Source: Streptomyces exfoliatus
GTDB lineage: Bacteria > Actinomycetota > Actinomycetes > Streptomycetales > Streptomycetaceae
Direction: 5' to 3'
DNA length: 64,000 nucleotides
Assembly: GCF_000725545.1 (NCBI RefSeq)
Contig: NZ_JNZP01000003.1
Coordinates: forward strand, 62,001 to 126,000
The position numbers were made by a program, and so were the translations under genes. The notes beneath the pieces were generated by a model. It had not been told where the DNA came from and did not search any database. It saw nothing but the letters and a program-made list of their open reading frames with translations. Of this stretch, positions 31,149 through 40,203 are shown one piece after another. How positions within the stretch are numbered: position 1 is the first letter of the stretch; the number at the start of each line of letters is the position of its first letter.

Positions 31149-32903
31149 GTGACCAGTACCGCACCCGAGACCCTGGAGGGCCGGCACGCCGTGGCAGAGC
31201 CCTCTTCGTGGCAACAGCGGCTGCGGCGTTTCGGCTATTCGCCGCCCGCCGGAAGCTCCGCACCCATCGGGCTGCGGGAGCGGCTCGTCCCCGCGTACAC
31301 GCGCCCGTCCGCCCGCTTGTGGTCGCTCCTCGGCCTCGGCCCGGGTCCTTCCGAGCGGCTGTGGCGGCTGATGGCCTGGGGCGGTCCGCTCCTGGTCACG
31401 GCGGTCGCGGGCCTGCTGAGGTTCTGGAACCTGGGCAAGCCGCACGCGGTGATATTCGACGAGACGTACTACGCCAAGGACTCCTGGGCCCTGATCAACC
31501 AGGGGTACGAGGGGGCGTGGCCGAAGGACATCGACAAGACGATCCTGAAGGACCCGGGGTCGATCCTCGTGCCGACCGATCCGGGGTACGTCGTCCACCC
31601 GCCGATGGGCAAGTGGGTCATCGGCGTCGGCGAGAAGATCTTCGGTTTCGAGCCGTTCGGCTGGCGCTTCATGGTGGCGCTGCTCGGCACGTTGTCCGTC
31701 CTGATGCTGTGCCGGATCGGCAGGCGGCTGTTCCGGTCGACGTTCCTGGGCTGTCTGGCGGGTCTGCTGCTCGCGGTCGACGGACTGCACTTCGTGATGA
31801 GCCGCACGGCGCTCCTCGACCAGGTGCTGATGTTCTTCGTGCTCGCCGCGTTCGGCTGCCTCGTCGTGGACCGTGACCGAGTCCGGAAGCGGCTCGCGGG
31901 GGCGCTGCCGGAGGACGAGGAGGGGGTGCTGCGGCCCGACGCGGAGATCGCGGAGACCCTGCGGCTCGGCTGGCGGCCGTGGCGGATCGCGGCCGGTGTG
32001 ATGCTGGGCCTCGCGGCGGCGACGAAGTGGAACGGCCTGTACGTCATGGCCGCCTTCGGCCTGATGACGGTCCTGTGGGACGTGGCGGGCCGGCGCACGG
32101 CGGGAGCCGTCCGTCCGCACCTCGCGGTGCTGAAGAAGGACCTGCTCCCGGCGTTCGTGTCGGTGGTGCCGGTGGCGATCGGCACGTACCTGGCGACCTG
32201 GACGGGCTGGATCGTCAGTGACAAGGGCTACTTCCGCGACTGGGCCGCCAAGCAGGACAAGCTCCCCGGCGGCGGCGGTATGTGGAGCTGGATGCCGGAC
32301 TGGTGGCGCAGCCTGTGGCACTACGAGTCCGAGGTGTACACCTTCCACGTCGGCCTGACGTCGCCGCACACCTACGAGTCGAACCCCTGGTCGTGGATCG
32401 TCCTCGGCCGCCCGGTCTCGTACTTCTACGAGTCCCCGGCCCCCGGCACCGCCGGCTGCCCGGCCACCACGAAGGAGAAGTGCGCCCAGGAGGTCCTGGC
32501 CCTCGGCACCCCGCTCCTGTGGTGGGCGGCCTGCTTCGCGATCCTGTACGTGCTCTGGCGCTGGGCGTTCCGCCGCGACTGGCGCGCGGGCGCCATCGCC
32601 TGCGGCATCGCGGCCGGCTGGGTCCCCTGGTTCCTGTACCAGGAACGCACGATCTTCCTCTTCTACGCGGTCGTCTTCGTGCCGTTCCTGTGTCTGGCGG
32701 TGGCGATGATGCTGGGCGCGATCATCGGCCCGGCGGGCTCGGCAGGTTCGTCGGAGAGACGGCGCACGTTCGGGGCGGTGGCGGCGGGCTGCCTGGTCCT
32801 GTTGATCGTCTGGAACTTCATCTACTTCTGGCCTATCTACACGGGCACGCCGATCCCGATAGAGCAGTGGCGCGGCCGGATGTGGCTCGACACCTGGGTG
32901 TAG
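31149..32903 (+). CDS. pmt: Protein O-mannosyltransferase
   Basis: Polytopic GT39/GT-C enzyme that transfers mannose from polyprenyl-phosphate mannose to Ser/Thr of exported proteins. In Streptomyces it is also needed for phage phiC31 receptor formation. The 584-residue protein has about 11 transmembrane segments. The catalytic acidic pair lies in the first loop (FDETYYAKDS), followed by VHPPMGKW and the DGLHFVMSRTALLD segment of the family. The C-terminal IEQWRGRMWLDTWV tail is typical of actinobacterial Pmt. The GTG at 31149 is placed by homology; there is no strong ribosome-binding site, so it may be leaderless. Divergent from rsmI. Confidence 0.95.
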   Translation: MTSTAPETLEGRHAVAEPSSWQQRLRRFGYSPPAGSSAPIGLRERLVPAYTRPSARLWSLLGLGPGPSERLWRLMAWGGPLLVTAVAGLLRFWNLGKPHAVIFDETYYAKDSWALINQGYEGAWPKDIDKTILKDPGSILVPTDPGYVVHPPMGKWVIGVGEKIFGFEPFGWRFMVALLGTLSVLMLCRIGRRLFRSTFLGCLAGLLLAVDGLHFVMSRTALLDQVLMFFVLAAFGCLVVDRDRVRKRLAGALPEDEEGVLRPDAEIAETLRLGWRPWRIAAGVMLGLAAATKWNGLYVMAAFGLMTVLWDVAGRRTAGAVRPHLAVLKKDLLPAFVSVVPVAIGTYLATWTGWIVSDKGYFRDWAAKQDKLPGGGGMWSWMPDWWRSLWHYESEVYTFHVGLTSPHTYESNPWSWIVLGRPVSYFYESPAPGTAGCPATTKEKCAQEVLALGTPLLWWAACFAILYVLWRWAFRRDWRAGAIACGIAAGWVPWFLYQERTIFLFYAVVFVPFLCLAVAMMLGAIIGPAGSAGSSERRRTFGAVAAGCLVLLIVWNFIYFWPIYTGTPIPIEQWRGRMWLDTWV

Positions 32904-32925
32904 CGCCCGGCGTGTGGTGACGACC

Positions 32926-32960
32926 GAAGCCGGCTCCCCTGTCACGGGGGAGCCGGCTTC
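32926..32960. terminator. Bidirectional terminator after pmt
   Basis: Perfect 14-bp inverted repeat (32926-32939 with 32947-32960, 7-nt loop) between convergent pmt and the next secreted-protein gene. Confidence 0.88.
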
Positions 32961-32979
32961 GTCGTCGGGTGGCGAGGGA

Positions 32980-33507
32980 TCAGATCTGCCAGTAGAAGCG
33001 CAGGTATCCCGAGAGGTTGGCGGTGACGTGGTCGTGGTCGAGCAGGTTGACCGTGGCCTTCATCGTGCCGCTGCCGGTCGCGTCCTCGTAGGTGCCCTCG
33101 CCGCGCAGGATCGAGAACGTGCCGGTCGGGTAGACCATCGTGTCCCCCGTCAGCGGCGCGGTGAGGTGGTAGCTGATCTTGAACTTGTCACCGTCGGGCT
33201 CGGTGATCATCGCCGTGCCCTTGATCTCGTACTTGCCGGGGATGGTCGCGGTACACGCGTCCTCGGTCTGCGACCAGACGCCGGCGCTCGGGTTGCCCGT
33301 CGCGGTACCCGTCCCGGTCACCTTGTAGCCGTTGCAGCCCGTGGTGTCCGGATGCGTGGACGCGACCACCGCGAAGTTCGCGGTGAGGTTGACGTTGGGC
33401 GGGTTCTCGATGGCGAACGAGGTGCCGGTCGTACCGCCGACGACCAGCGTCGCCGTGGCCGCGACGCCCGCTATGCGTGCCGTCCAACGCCGGGTGATTC
33501 CTGACAT
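32980..33507 (-). CDS. Small secreted protein of unknown function
   Basis: A 175-residue exported protein. The signal peptide is residues 1-32 (SGITRRW, hydrophobic core, GTSFA). The mature part is rich in Thr, Gly and alternating hydrophobics, suggesting a beta-sandwich. It has two Cys (TTGCNGY and EDACTAT) that could form a disulphide. I do not recognise the family. The ATG follows GGGGGGACAAC. It is monocistronic and convergent with pmt. Thr-rich exported proteins are plausible Pmt substrates, but that is speculation from position and composition. Confidence 0.78.
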   Translation of the reverse strand: MSGITRRWTARIAGVAATATLVVGGTTGTSFAIENPPNVNLTANFAVVASTHPDTTGCNGYKVTGTGTATGNPSAGVWSQTEDACTATIPGKYEIKGTAMITEPDGDKFKISYHLTAPLTGDTMVYPTGTFSILRGEGTYEDATGSGTMKATVNLLDHDHVTANLSGYLRFYWQI

Positions 33508-33764
33508 GTTGTCCCCCCGTGACTGTCCAGAAGTGGCCAATGTGGCCTGAGTGAAGGCCTGTTGGGGACAGCTTCGTCGAACGGGGGTCTTCCCGTCGAG
33601 AGAACTCAGCTTATTTTCGTACTAAGTGTGTGGCTGAAAGATTTGCTCTTCGCTCACGCGGACCGCCACCCCTGGGGCGGGTGTGACAGATAGCGCGATA
33701 GTTGCTCGACACACCAAAGCGACACTGCTTGACTGGACGGTCACCTGGGGAGGGGAACGCAGTC

Positions 33765-35411
33765 ATGCGCAGTGGAGCAAAGGTCGCGATCGTCGGGGGC
33801 GTGTTCGCCGTCGTGGCGGGCGGCGTCGGGTACGGGGGCTACAACCTGTGGAACGGGATCACGGGCGGCGACTCGTCGGTGGGAACCGCATCGAACGACG
33901 CACCGAAGACAGGACCCGTCACCGCCGAGGAGGTCACGACCACCGCGCGGGACTTCCTGGCCGCCTGGGCCGCCGGGGAACCGGAGAGGGCGGGCCAGCT
34001 GACGAACGACCCGGTCACGGCCGAGCCCGCCGTGGCGGCCTACCGGGAGGGCGCGGGCGTCACGGAGGCCACCATCACGCCGGGGGCGCCCGTCGGCGAG
34101 AAGGTCCCCTTCACGGTGAAGGCGACCGTCACCTACAAGGGCGTGTCGAAGCCCTGGTCGTACGCCTCCGAACTGACCGTCGTCCGGGGGGCGACGACCG
34201 GCAGGCCACTGGTGAAGTGGGCACCGTCCGTGCTCCACCCGAAGCTGACCACCACCGAGGCGACGCTGCGCACGGGCGAGGCGGAGACGGCCTCGGTGAA
34301 GGCCGTCGACCGGAAGGGCGAGGAACTGACGGCGGAGAAGTACCCCTCGCTGAGACCGATCCTCGACACCCTTCGTGAGCGGTACGGGGCCAAGGCGGGC
34401 GGCACGACCGGCATCGAGACGTGGATCGACTCGGGCAACGAGACCGTCGCCGACTCCACCCTCCTCGTCCTGTCGAAGGGGAAGCCCGGCACGCTGAAGA
34501 CGACCATCGACGCGGACGTGCAGGCGGCGGCCGAGAAGGCGGTCAAGACGTACGGGAACGCCTCGGTGGCGGCGATCGAGCCGTCCACGGGTGCCATACG
34601 CGCGGTCGCCAACAGCCCGGCCACCGAGTACAACATCGCGTTCCGGGGCGCTCAGGCCCCCGGCTCGACGATGAAGATCGTCACGGCGGCGATGATGATG
34701 CAGAACGGCATCGCGACGCCCGACACCAAGGTCGAGTGTCCTTCCACCGTCGTGTCGAGGAGCAGCACCTTCCAGAACCTCGACAAGTTCAGCATCGCCG
34801 ACGGAACCCTCACCGAGTCGTTCCGCCGCTCCTGCAACACCGCCTTCATCAAGGCGATCAAGCCCCTCGCCGGCAAGAACATCGCGGACACCGCCCTGGG
34901 CACCACCGCCCGCGACTCCTTCGGCATCGGCCAGGTCTGGAAGGTGGGCGTCCCGGCGGCGGACGGCAGCGTCCCCGAGTCGGCCGGGAGTGACACGCCC
35001 GCCTCGTACATCGGCCAGGGCAAGATCACGATGAGCGCCCTGAACGTCGCCTCGCTGTCCGCGACCGTGAAGAACGGCGGATTCCTCCAGCCGTACCTGG
35101 TGGCGCGGTCGCTCGACGACCGGGAGTTCGCCGAGGCCGCACCGCTCTCCTCCGAGGTCGCCCTGGGGCTCCAGAAGATGATGAACGCGGCGGCGACGGC
35201 GTCGGACGGGACGGCGACGGAGGCGATGGCCGGCGTCCCCTTCCCCAAGGGCGCCAAGACCGGCTCCGCCGAGGTCGACAGCCAGGGCAAGTCCAACAGC
35301 TGGTTCACCGGCTACTCCGGCGACCTCGCGGCGGCGGCGGTCGTCCAGGAGGGCGGCCACGGCAGCGACGCGGCGGGCCCGGTGGTGGCGGCGGTGCTGA
35401 AGGCGGGCTGA
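33765..35411 (+). CDS. Class B penicillin-binding protein with NTF2-like domain
   Basis: A 548-residue membrane-anchored transpeptidase. N-terminal anchor helix (about 7-25), then an NTF2-like/MecA_N-type domain (about 45-150), dimerisation region, and a penicillin-binding domain. Its catalytic motifs are S301-T-M-K304, S356-C-N358 and K498-T-G500. It cross-links peptidoglycan outside the membrane. ATG follows GGAGGGGAACGCAGTC. No divisome genes adjoin, so this is one of the accessory PBPs that Streptomyces carries. From memory its position near ssgE recalls the paired PBP genes beside ssgE in S. coelicolor; only one copy is present here. Confidence 0.92.
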   Translation: MRSGAKVAIVGGVFAVVAGGVGYGGYNLWNGITGGDSSVGTASNDAPKTGPVTAEEVTTTARDFLAAWAAGEPERAGQLTNDPVTAEPAVAAYREGAGVTEATITPGAPVGEKVPFTVKATVTYKGVSKPWSYASELTVVRGATTGRPLVKWAPSVLHPKLTTTEATLRTGEAETASVKAVDRKGEELTAEKYPSLRPILDTLRERYGAKAGGTTGIETWIDSGNETVADSTLLVLSKGKPGTLKTTIDADVQAAAEKAVKTYGNASVAAIEPSTGAIRAVANSPATEYNIAFRGAQAPGSTMKIVTAAMMMQNGIATPDTKVECPSTVVSRSSTFQNLDKFSIADGTLTESFRRSCNTAFIKAIKPLAGKNIADTALGTTARDSFGIGQVWKVGVPAADGSVPESAGSDTPASYIGQGKITMSALNVASLSATVKNGGFLQPYLVARSLDDREFAEAAPLSSEVALGLQKMMNAAATASDGTATEAMAGVPFPKGAKTGSAEVDSQGKSNSWFTGYSGDLAAAAVVQEGGHGSDAAGPVVAAVLKAG

Positions 35412-35465
35412 CCACGCGTCGAAACGCCGTCGCCCTGCCCGTACGGCTACCGCTAGCGTCGGGCC

Positions 35466-35981
35466 ATGACCGCTGAGAACTCGCTCGCCCACCCCCAGTT
35501 CGCCGCAGCCCTCCAGGAGTTGGGCCTCGACGTCGAGGTCCGCCGCTTCCCGGAGGACACCCGCACCGCGCAGCAGGCCGCCGAGGCCATCGGCTGCGAG
35601 GTCGCCGAGATCGTGAAGTCGCTGATCTTCGCCGCCGACGGGGTGCCCGTCCTCGTCCTGATGGACGGCGCCTCACGGGTCGACGTCGAGCGGGTACGGC
35701 GGGAACTGTGCGCGGCGAAGGTCACCCGCGCCGACCCGAGGGTGGTCCGGGAGACCACCGGGTACGCGATCGGGGGCGTCCCGCCGTTCGGGCACCGGAC
35801 GCGGACCCGGGTCCTCGCCGACCGGGGCATCCTCGACCACGACGTGGTGTGGGCGGCGGCGGGCACCCCGCGCACGGTCTTCGCGATGGACCCGAAGTCC
35901 CTCGTGGCGCACGCCGGAGGCGTCCTGGTGGACGTCCGCGAGCAGACCGCCGACGCGGACGCCCGCGAGCCCTCGGTCTGA
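35466..35981 (+). CDS. YbaK/EbsC-type aminoacyl-tRNA deacylase
   Basis: A 171-residue trans-editing protein that hydrolyses mischarged tRNA, typically Cys-tRNA(Pro). The YbaK fold covers nearly the whole length. The catalytic-site Lys is in AEIVKSLIF (about residue 45), the conserved GYAIGGVPPFGH loop is at about 98-109, and the C-terminal strand runs RTVFAMDPKSLV. It lies 54 bases after the PBP gene on the same strand and may be co-transcribed. Specificity among Cys/Ala editing types cannot be settled by eye. Confidence 0.9.
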   Translation: MTAENSLAHPQFAAALQELGLDVEVRRFPEDTRTAQQAAEAIGCEVAEIVKSLIFAADGVPVLVLMDGASRVDVERVRRELCAAKVTRADPRVVRETTGYAIGGVPPFGHRTRTRVLADRGILDHDVVWAAAGTPRTVFAMDPKSLVAHAGGVLVDVREQTADADAREPSV

Positions 35982-36002
35982 TCCCGCCACGCCGCCCCGC
36001 GG

Positions 36003-37082
36003 CTACGACGGGGCGGGAAGACGGACCGTGACGAGGAGGCCGCCTGCCGGGCGGGGGGTCAGGTCGAGGGTTCCGTCGTGGGCGCGGACGATGCTGTGCA
36101 CGATGGCCAGGCCGAGGCCGACGCCCGCGTGCTCGTCGGTGCGGACGCGTTCCGTTCCGCGCTGGAAGGGCTCGGTGAGGGTCGGCACCAGGTCCGGTGC
36201 GAGCCGGGGGCCGGTGTTCTCCACCCGCAGCACGCTCGTACCGCCCCGGGCCTCCGTGTGGACCGTCACGGTGCCGCCGGCGGGGAGGTTGTGGACGAGG
36301 GCGTTCTGGACGAGGTTCGTCACCATCCGCAGCAGGAGTTCCGCCGAGCCGCTGGTCCGCGCCGCCCCGCCGGTCACGTCGAGCGTGATCCGGCGCTTCT
36401 CGGCGAGCGGGAGCAGCGTCTCGGCGACCTCCTCGGCGAGGAGGGAGAGGTCGACGCTCTCGCGGGTGAAGTGCCCGCGGTCGCCGCGGCTGAGCAGCAG
36501 GAGGGCCTCGGTGAGGCCGATCGCCCGCGTGTTGACGGCGTGCAGGCGTTCCAGGACCTCGTCCCGGTCGCAGGCCGGGTCCCTGCGGGCGACGTCCAGC
36601 AGTGCCTGCGAGATGGCAAGCGGGGTGCGCAGTTCGTGCGAGGCGTTCGCGGCGAACCTCCGCTGTTCGGCCACGTGCGACTCGAGCTGTTCGAGCATGG
36701 TGTCGAACGTGTCGGCGAGTTCACGGAACTCGTCCTGCCGGCCCTCCATGCGGATCCGGTGGGTCAGCGAGCCGCGTCCCGCCATCCGTGCCGCGTCCGT
36801 GATCCGGGTGAGCGGCGCGAGCATCCGGCCGGCGAGGATCCAGCCCCCGACGAGGCCGAACACGAGCAGGAAGCCCATCGCCACGGCCGCGGCGGGGGCG
36901 AAGGTGCGCACCAGGAGATAGCGGTTGGGCGAGACGCCGAGCAGGCCCTGGGAGTTGTCGGGGACGTAGCGCAGCAGGTACCACCAGACCACGGCCAGCA
37001 GGAGGGCGCCCGCGAGGGCGAGGAACCCGGCGTAGCTGAGGGTGAGTTTCAGGCGGGCGCTGAGCCCGGGGTGTCTACCCAT
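36003..37082 (-). CDS. Sensor histidine kinase of a two-component system
   Basis: A 359-residue membrane kinase. It has a short extracytoplasmic loop between two transmembrane helices (about 15-38 and 60-84), a HAMP linker (about 85-135), the dimerisation/phosphotransfer box ASHELRTPLA with H149, an N box (LVQNALVHN) and G boxes (ENTGP, GVGLGLAIV). The small sensor loop (about 20 residues) suggests sensing within the membrane. Its ATG overlaps the 3' end of the response-regulator gene by eight bases, so it is translated by coupling as the second gene of the pair. Signal unknown. Confidence 0.93.
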   Translation of the reverse strand: MGRHPGLSARLKLTLSYAGFLALAGALLLAVVWWYLLRYVPDNSQGLLGVSPNRYLLVRTFAPAAAVAMGFLLVFGLVGGWILAGRMLAPLTRITDAARMAGRGSLTHRIRMEGRQDEFRELADTFDTMLEQLESHVAEQRRFAANASHELRTPLAISQALLDVARRDPACDRDEVLERLHAVNTRAIGLTEALLLLSRGDRGHFTRESVDLSLLAEEVAETLLPLAEKRRITLDVTGGAARTSGSAELLLRMVTNLVQNALVHNLPAGGTVTVHTEARGGTSVLRVENTGPRLAPDLVPTLTEPFQRGTERVRTDEHAGVGLGLAIVHSIVRAHDGTLDLTPRPAGGLLVTVRLPAPS

Positions 37083-37761
37083 GGGGACCGCTCAGGCCGG
37101 GGCCCGCGTCGATGCGGTAGCCGACGCCCGGCACCGTCGCGATGATCCAGGGTTCGCCGAGCCGTTTGCGCAGGGCGGAGACGGTGATGCGTACGGCGTT
37201 GGTGAGGGGGTCGGCGTTCTCGTCCCAGGCCCGTTCGAGCAGCTCCTCCGCGCTGACGACCCCGCCCTCGGCGGCGGCGAGGACGTCGAGCACGGCGAAC
37301 TGCTTGCGGGTGAGCGCGACGTAACGACCGTCGCGGAAGACCTCCCGGCGGAAGGGGTCGAGGCGCAGGCCCGCGATCTCGCGGACCGGGGGCCGGGCGT
37401 ACGCGCGTCTGCGGTCGAGCGCCCGCAGCCGCAGGACGAGTTCCCGCAGCTCGAACGGCTTGGTGAGGTAGTCGTCGGCGCCCAGCTCGAACCCGGAGGC
37501 CTTGTCGTCGATGCGGTCGGCGGCGGTGAGCATGAGGATCGGGATGCCGCTGCCGGAGGCGACGATGCGCCGGGCGACCTCGTCGCCGGACGGGCCGGGG
37601 ATGTCGCGGTCGAGGACGGCGAGGTCGTAGGAGTGGACGCTGAGCAGTTCCAGTGCGGTGTCGCCGTCGCCGGCGATGTCCGCGGCGATGGCCTCCAGGC
37701 GCAGCCCGTCCCGTACGGCCTCCGCCAGGTAGGGCTCGTCCTCCACGATCAGTACGCGCAT
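37075..37761 (-). CDS. OmpR/PhoB-type response regulator
   Basis: A 228-residue response regulator. The receiver has the acidic triad (E7/D8), phospho-acceptor D51 (AVLDRDIPG), Thr79 and K101 (LTKPFE). The C-terminal winged helix (about 125-220) shows RKQFAVLDVL and NAVRITVSALRKRLG of the OmpR class. It is the first gene of the operon with the overlapping kinase 36003-37082. Convergent/divergent partners (VanZ) give no firm clue to the target; cell-envelope control is a guess. Confidence 0.93.
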   Translation of the reverse strand: MRVLIVEDEPYLAEAVRDGLRLEAIAADIAGDGDTALELLSVHSYDLAVLDRDIPGPSGDEVARRIVASGSGIPILMLTAADRIDDKASGFELGADDYLTKPFELRELVLRLRALDRRRAYARPPVREIAGLRLDPFRREVFRDGRYVALTRKQFAVLDVLAAAEGGVVSAEELLERAWDENADPLTNAVRITVSALRKRLGEPWIIATVPGVGYRIDAGPGLSGPHG

Positions 37762-37770
37762 GCCCGAAGC

Positions 37771-38481
37771 CTAGGCAGCGGCGCGTATCGCGGACGTATG
37801 CGACGGCGCTTCGGTCGTGGTGCGCCACCAGCGGCGGGACGCGAGGCCGGCCAGGAGGGCGCCGGTGGCGTTGACCAGGACGTCGTCCACGGAGGACACC
37901 CGGTCGAGCGACAGGGCGTACTGGGCGGTCTCGACCAGGACCGAGCAGCCCGCCCCGAGCGCCAGGACCCGCGGCACGGACGCGAGCGCCGCGAACCGCA
38001 TGGGGGCGAAGAACCCCAGCGCCGCGAGGACCAGCAGGTTGCCGGTGATCCCGAGCGTCCCCATCGTGACGAGGTCCCGCAGCGGTACGAGACTCACCCG
38101 GGCGGGGACGACGCCGGCCCCGCCGCCCGGCATCATCGTCAGCCACACGAACGGCACCGTCCCGTGCACCATGCCCACCTCGGCCAGCGAGATCCGCCAC
38201 GCCGACGGGACGCCGGCGGCCCGCCGACGGGATGCCAGGACCCAGGCCAGGAGTACGGCCAGGGGCAGCGTGACCAGCGTCATGAGGACCACGCCGTTGA
38301 ACGTGTCGTAGCAGCCGTGCCACCGCCCGGCCATGCAGCGCGGCGCGGACATCAGGAGCGGCCGCCGTATGACGAACAAGGCGCCCGCCAGGCCGAGGAC
38401 CGCGAAGCCCACCAGCACGATCCTGAGCATGCGGCGGGGCGGTGCCGGGGCCGGCCTCGCCGGGGACGTGTCGTGGTTCAT
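37771..38481 (-). CDS. VanZ-like membrane protein
   Basis: A 236-residue membrane protein of the VanZ-like family with about five hydrophobic segments. The conserved C-terminal part reads LVETAQYALSLDRVSSVDDVLVNATGALLAG, the VanZ acid/Asn motif. VanZ proteins confer low-level glycopeptide tolerance or act in envelope functions by an unknown mechanism. The ATG at 38481 has GGAG close upstream. It ends nine bases from the response-regulator start on the same strand, so it may be transcribed together with the two-component pair. Confidence 0.85.
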   Translation of the reverse strand: MNHDTSPARPAPAPPRRMLRIVLVGFAVLGLAGALFVIRRPLLMSAPRCMAGRWHGCYDTFNGVVLMTLVTLPLAVLLAWVLASRRRAAGVPSAWRISLAEVGMVHGTVPFVWLTMMPGGGAGVVPARVSLVPLRDLVTMGTLGITGNLLVLAALGFFAPMRFAALASVPRVLALGAGCSVLVETAQYALSLDRVSSVDDVLVNATGALLAGLASRRWWRTTTEAPSHTSAIRAAA

Positions 38482-38560
38482 GACTCCATGGGAGACGAAG
38501 GGCCGTTGCCGTGGCGTATCCGGTTTTCGATACGCCCGCGATACGTCGGCCATGGGTGAC

Positions 38561-39349
38561 TCAGCGCGGCCCCCCCAGGACCTCCGCGAAGTGGGTGTTC
38601 ACCGCGAGCAGGCCGCCGTCCACGCGGAGGACCGTACCGGTGATCCAGGAGGCGTCCCGGGAGGCGAGGAAGGCGACGGCCGCGGCCACGTCCTCGGGGG
38701 TGCCGACGCGGCCCAGGGGGTAGACCCGGTCGGCGAGGGCCGACAGGTCCGGTTCCCGGCCCGCCCACCCGGTCGTCGCGATCGTGCCCGGGTTGACCTG
38801 GTTCACGCGGACCCCGCGCGGCGCCGCGTCGCCCGCCAGGGTGCGGGTGAGGGACGCCAGGCCCGCCTTCGCCGCGCTGTACGCGTGGCCGCCGAAGTCC
38901 ACCTCCGCGTTGACGGAGCCGATGCTGACGATCGCCCCGCGCCCGCCGGCCGCCGCCAGGTGCGGCAGCGCCGCCCGGGAGCAGCGGACGGCGCCCATGA
39001 AGGTGACGTCGTGCTGGCCGGTCCAGACCTCGTCCGGCTCGTCCTCGAAGCGGTCCCGGTCGGGGGCGACGGGGCCGAAGGCGTTGTTGACGAGGACGTC
39101 GAGGCCACCGAGGTGCTCCACCGCGTACGCGACCGCCGCGTCGACCGAGGCCCGGTCGCCGACGTCGCAGCGCAGGGCCACCGCCCCCGGGATGCCGGCC
39201 GCCGTCCTCCCCGCCTCCTCCTCGTCGATGTCGGTGAGAAGGACCCGCGCCCCTTCCGCCGAGAGCCGTCGCGCCGTCGCCGCGCCGATGCCGCGTGCCG
39301 CGCCGGTGACCAGTGCCGTGTATCCGTCGAACCGCCTGGTGAGTTCCAT
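38561..39349 (-). CDS. Short-chain dehydrogenase/reductase
   Basis: A 262-residue classical SDR. It has cofactor motif TGAARGIG (about 15-22), VNNAFG, catalytic Ser in SIGSVNAEV, and Tyr/Lys in YSAAK. An Asp at the end of the second strand (LLTDIDEEE) favours NAD over NADP. It is nearest in type to 3-oxoacyl-ACP reductase or glucose-1-dehydrogenase-like enzymes; the substrate cannot be told. Monocistronic; weak ribosome-binding site. Confidence 0.88.
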   Translation of the reverse strand: MELTRRFDGYTALVTGAARGIGAATARRLSAEGARVLLTDIDEEEAGRTAAGIPGAVALRCDVGDRASVDAAVAYAVEHLGGLDVLVNNAFGPVAPDRDRFEDEPDEVWTGQHDVTFMGAVRCSRAALPHLAAAGGRGAIVSIGSVNAEVDFGGHAYSAAKAGLASLTRTLAGDAAPRGVRVNQVNPGTIATTGWAGREPDLSALADRVYPLGRVGTPEDVAAAVAFLASRDASWITGTVLRVDGGLLAVNTHFAEVLGGPR

Positions 39350-39540
39350 CCCCGAATCTTCGCAAGGAGCACCGGTCTTCAGGCCGGGCGGGAATGCGAT
39401 CCTCGGTCCGGAGCCGCGAAACGGCGCCGTGCCCGGTCCCGCGACTCTGTCACCTGCCCCTCGCGCGGGGACCGTTGATCGACTAGCGTCACGGGGCCGT
39501 CCTGAGGCGCGGGACGCGCGCAGGCGGGGGGAACGGGAAA

Positions 39541-40158
39541 ATGGCTCAGCTGATCGCCGTCGCGATCATCACGGTTCTGGCTGTCATCAGCCCCGGCGCG
39601 GACTTCGCCATGACGGTCCGCAACAGCTATCTGTACGGGCGGACGGCGGGAGTCCTCGCGGCCGTCGGGATCGCGCTCGGCGTGCTCGTGCACGTCACGT
39701 ACACCATGCTCGGCGTGGGCCTTCTGGTGTCGCGTTCGCCGATGCTGTTCACCGCGATGAAGCTGATCGGCGCCGCGTACCTGGTCTACATCGGCTACAA
39801 GACCTTCGTCACCAAGTCGCAGGTGGACGTCGACCTGTCGGGCGACGCCGGCCTGTCGAAGGCGGGGGCGCTGCGCACCGGGTTCCTGACGAACGCGCTC
39901 AACCCCAAGACGATGCTCTTCGTGCTGAGCACGTACACCCAGGTCGTCAGCGCCGAGACGCCCGTCCTCCAGCAGGTCGGCTACGGCCTGTTCATGTCGT
40001 TCGCGCACCTGGTGTGGTTCGGGCTCGCCGCGGTGCTGTTCTCCCAGGAGAGCCTGCGCGCCCGGCTGCTGCGGCGGCAGACCGTGCTCAACAAGGTCAT
40101 CGGGACCGTGCTCGTCGGGCTCGGGATGGTGCTCGCGCTGACGCCGTCCGCCGCCTGA
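39541..40158 (+). CDS. LysE/RhtB-family amino-acid exporter
   Basis: A 205-residue exporter with six hydrophobic segments and the family motif SPGADFAMTVRNSYLYGR near the N-terminus (about 17-34), then GRTAGVLAAVGIALG. The central hydrophilic loop (about 90-110) and TGFLTNALNPKTMLF are typical of RhtB members. Exports amino acids or related metabolites using the proton gradient. GGGGGGAACGGGAAA precedes the ATG. No adjacent regulator or biosynthetic gene indicates the substrate. Confidence 0.92.
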   Translation: MAQLIAVAIITVLAVISPGADFAMTVRNSYLYGRTAGVLAAVGIALGVLVHVTYTMLGVGLLVSRSPMLFTAMKLIGAAYLVYIGYKTFVTKSQVDVDLSGDAGLSKAGALRTGFLTNALNPKTMLFVLSTYTQVVSAETPVLQQVGYGLFMSFAHLVWFGLAAVLFSQESLRARLLRRQTVLNKVIGTVLVGLGMVLALTPSAA

Positions 40159-40169
40159 CGTCCCGTACC

Positions 40170-40203
40170 GCGGCGTCCACAGCGTCGCGGCGTCTACAGC
40201 GCC
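40170..40203. repeat. 17-bp x2 repeat spanning a stop codon
   Basis: Two tandem 17-bp copies differing at two positions (units beginning GCGGCGTCCACAG at 40170 and GCGGCGTCTACAG at 40187); the second contains the TAG stop of the serine-hydrolase gene. Confidence 0.8.
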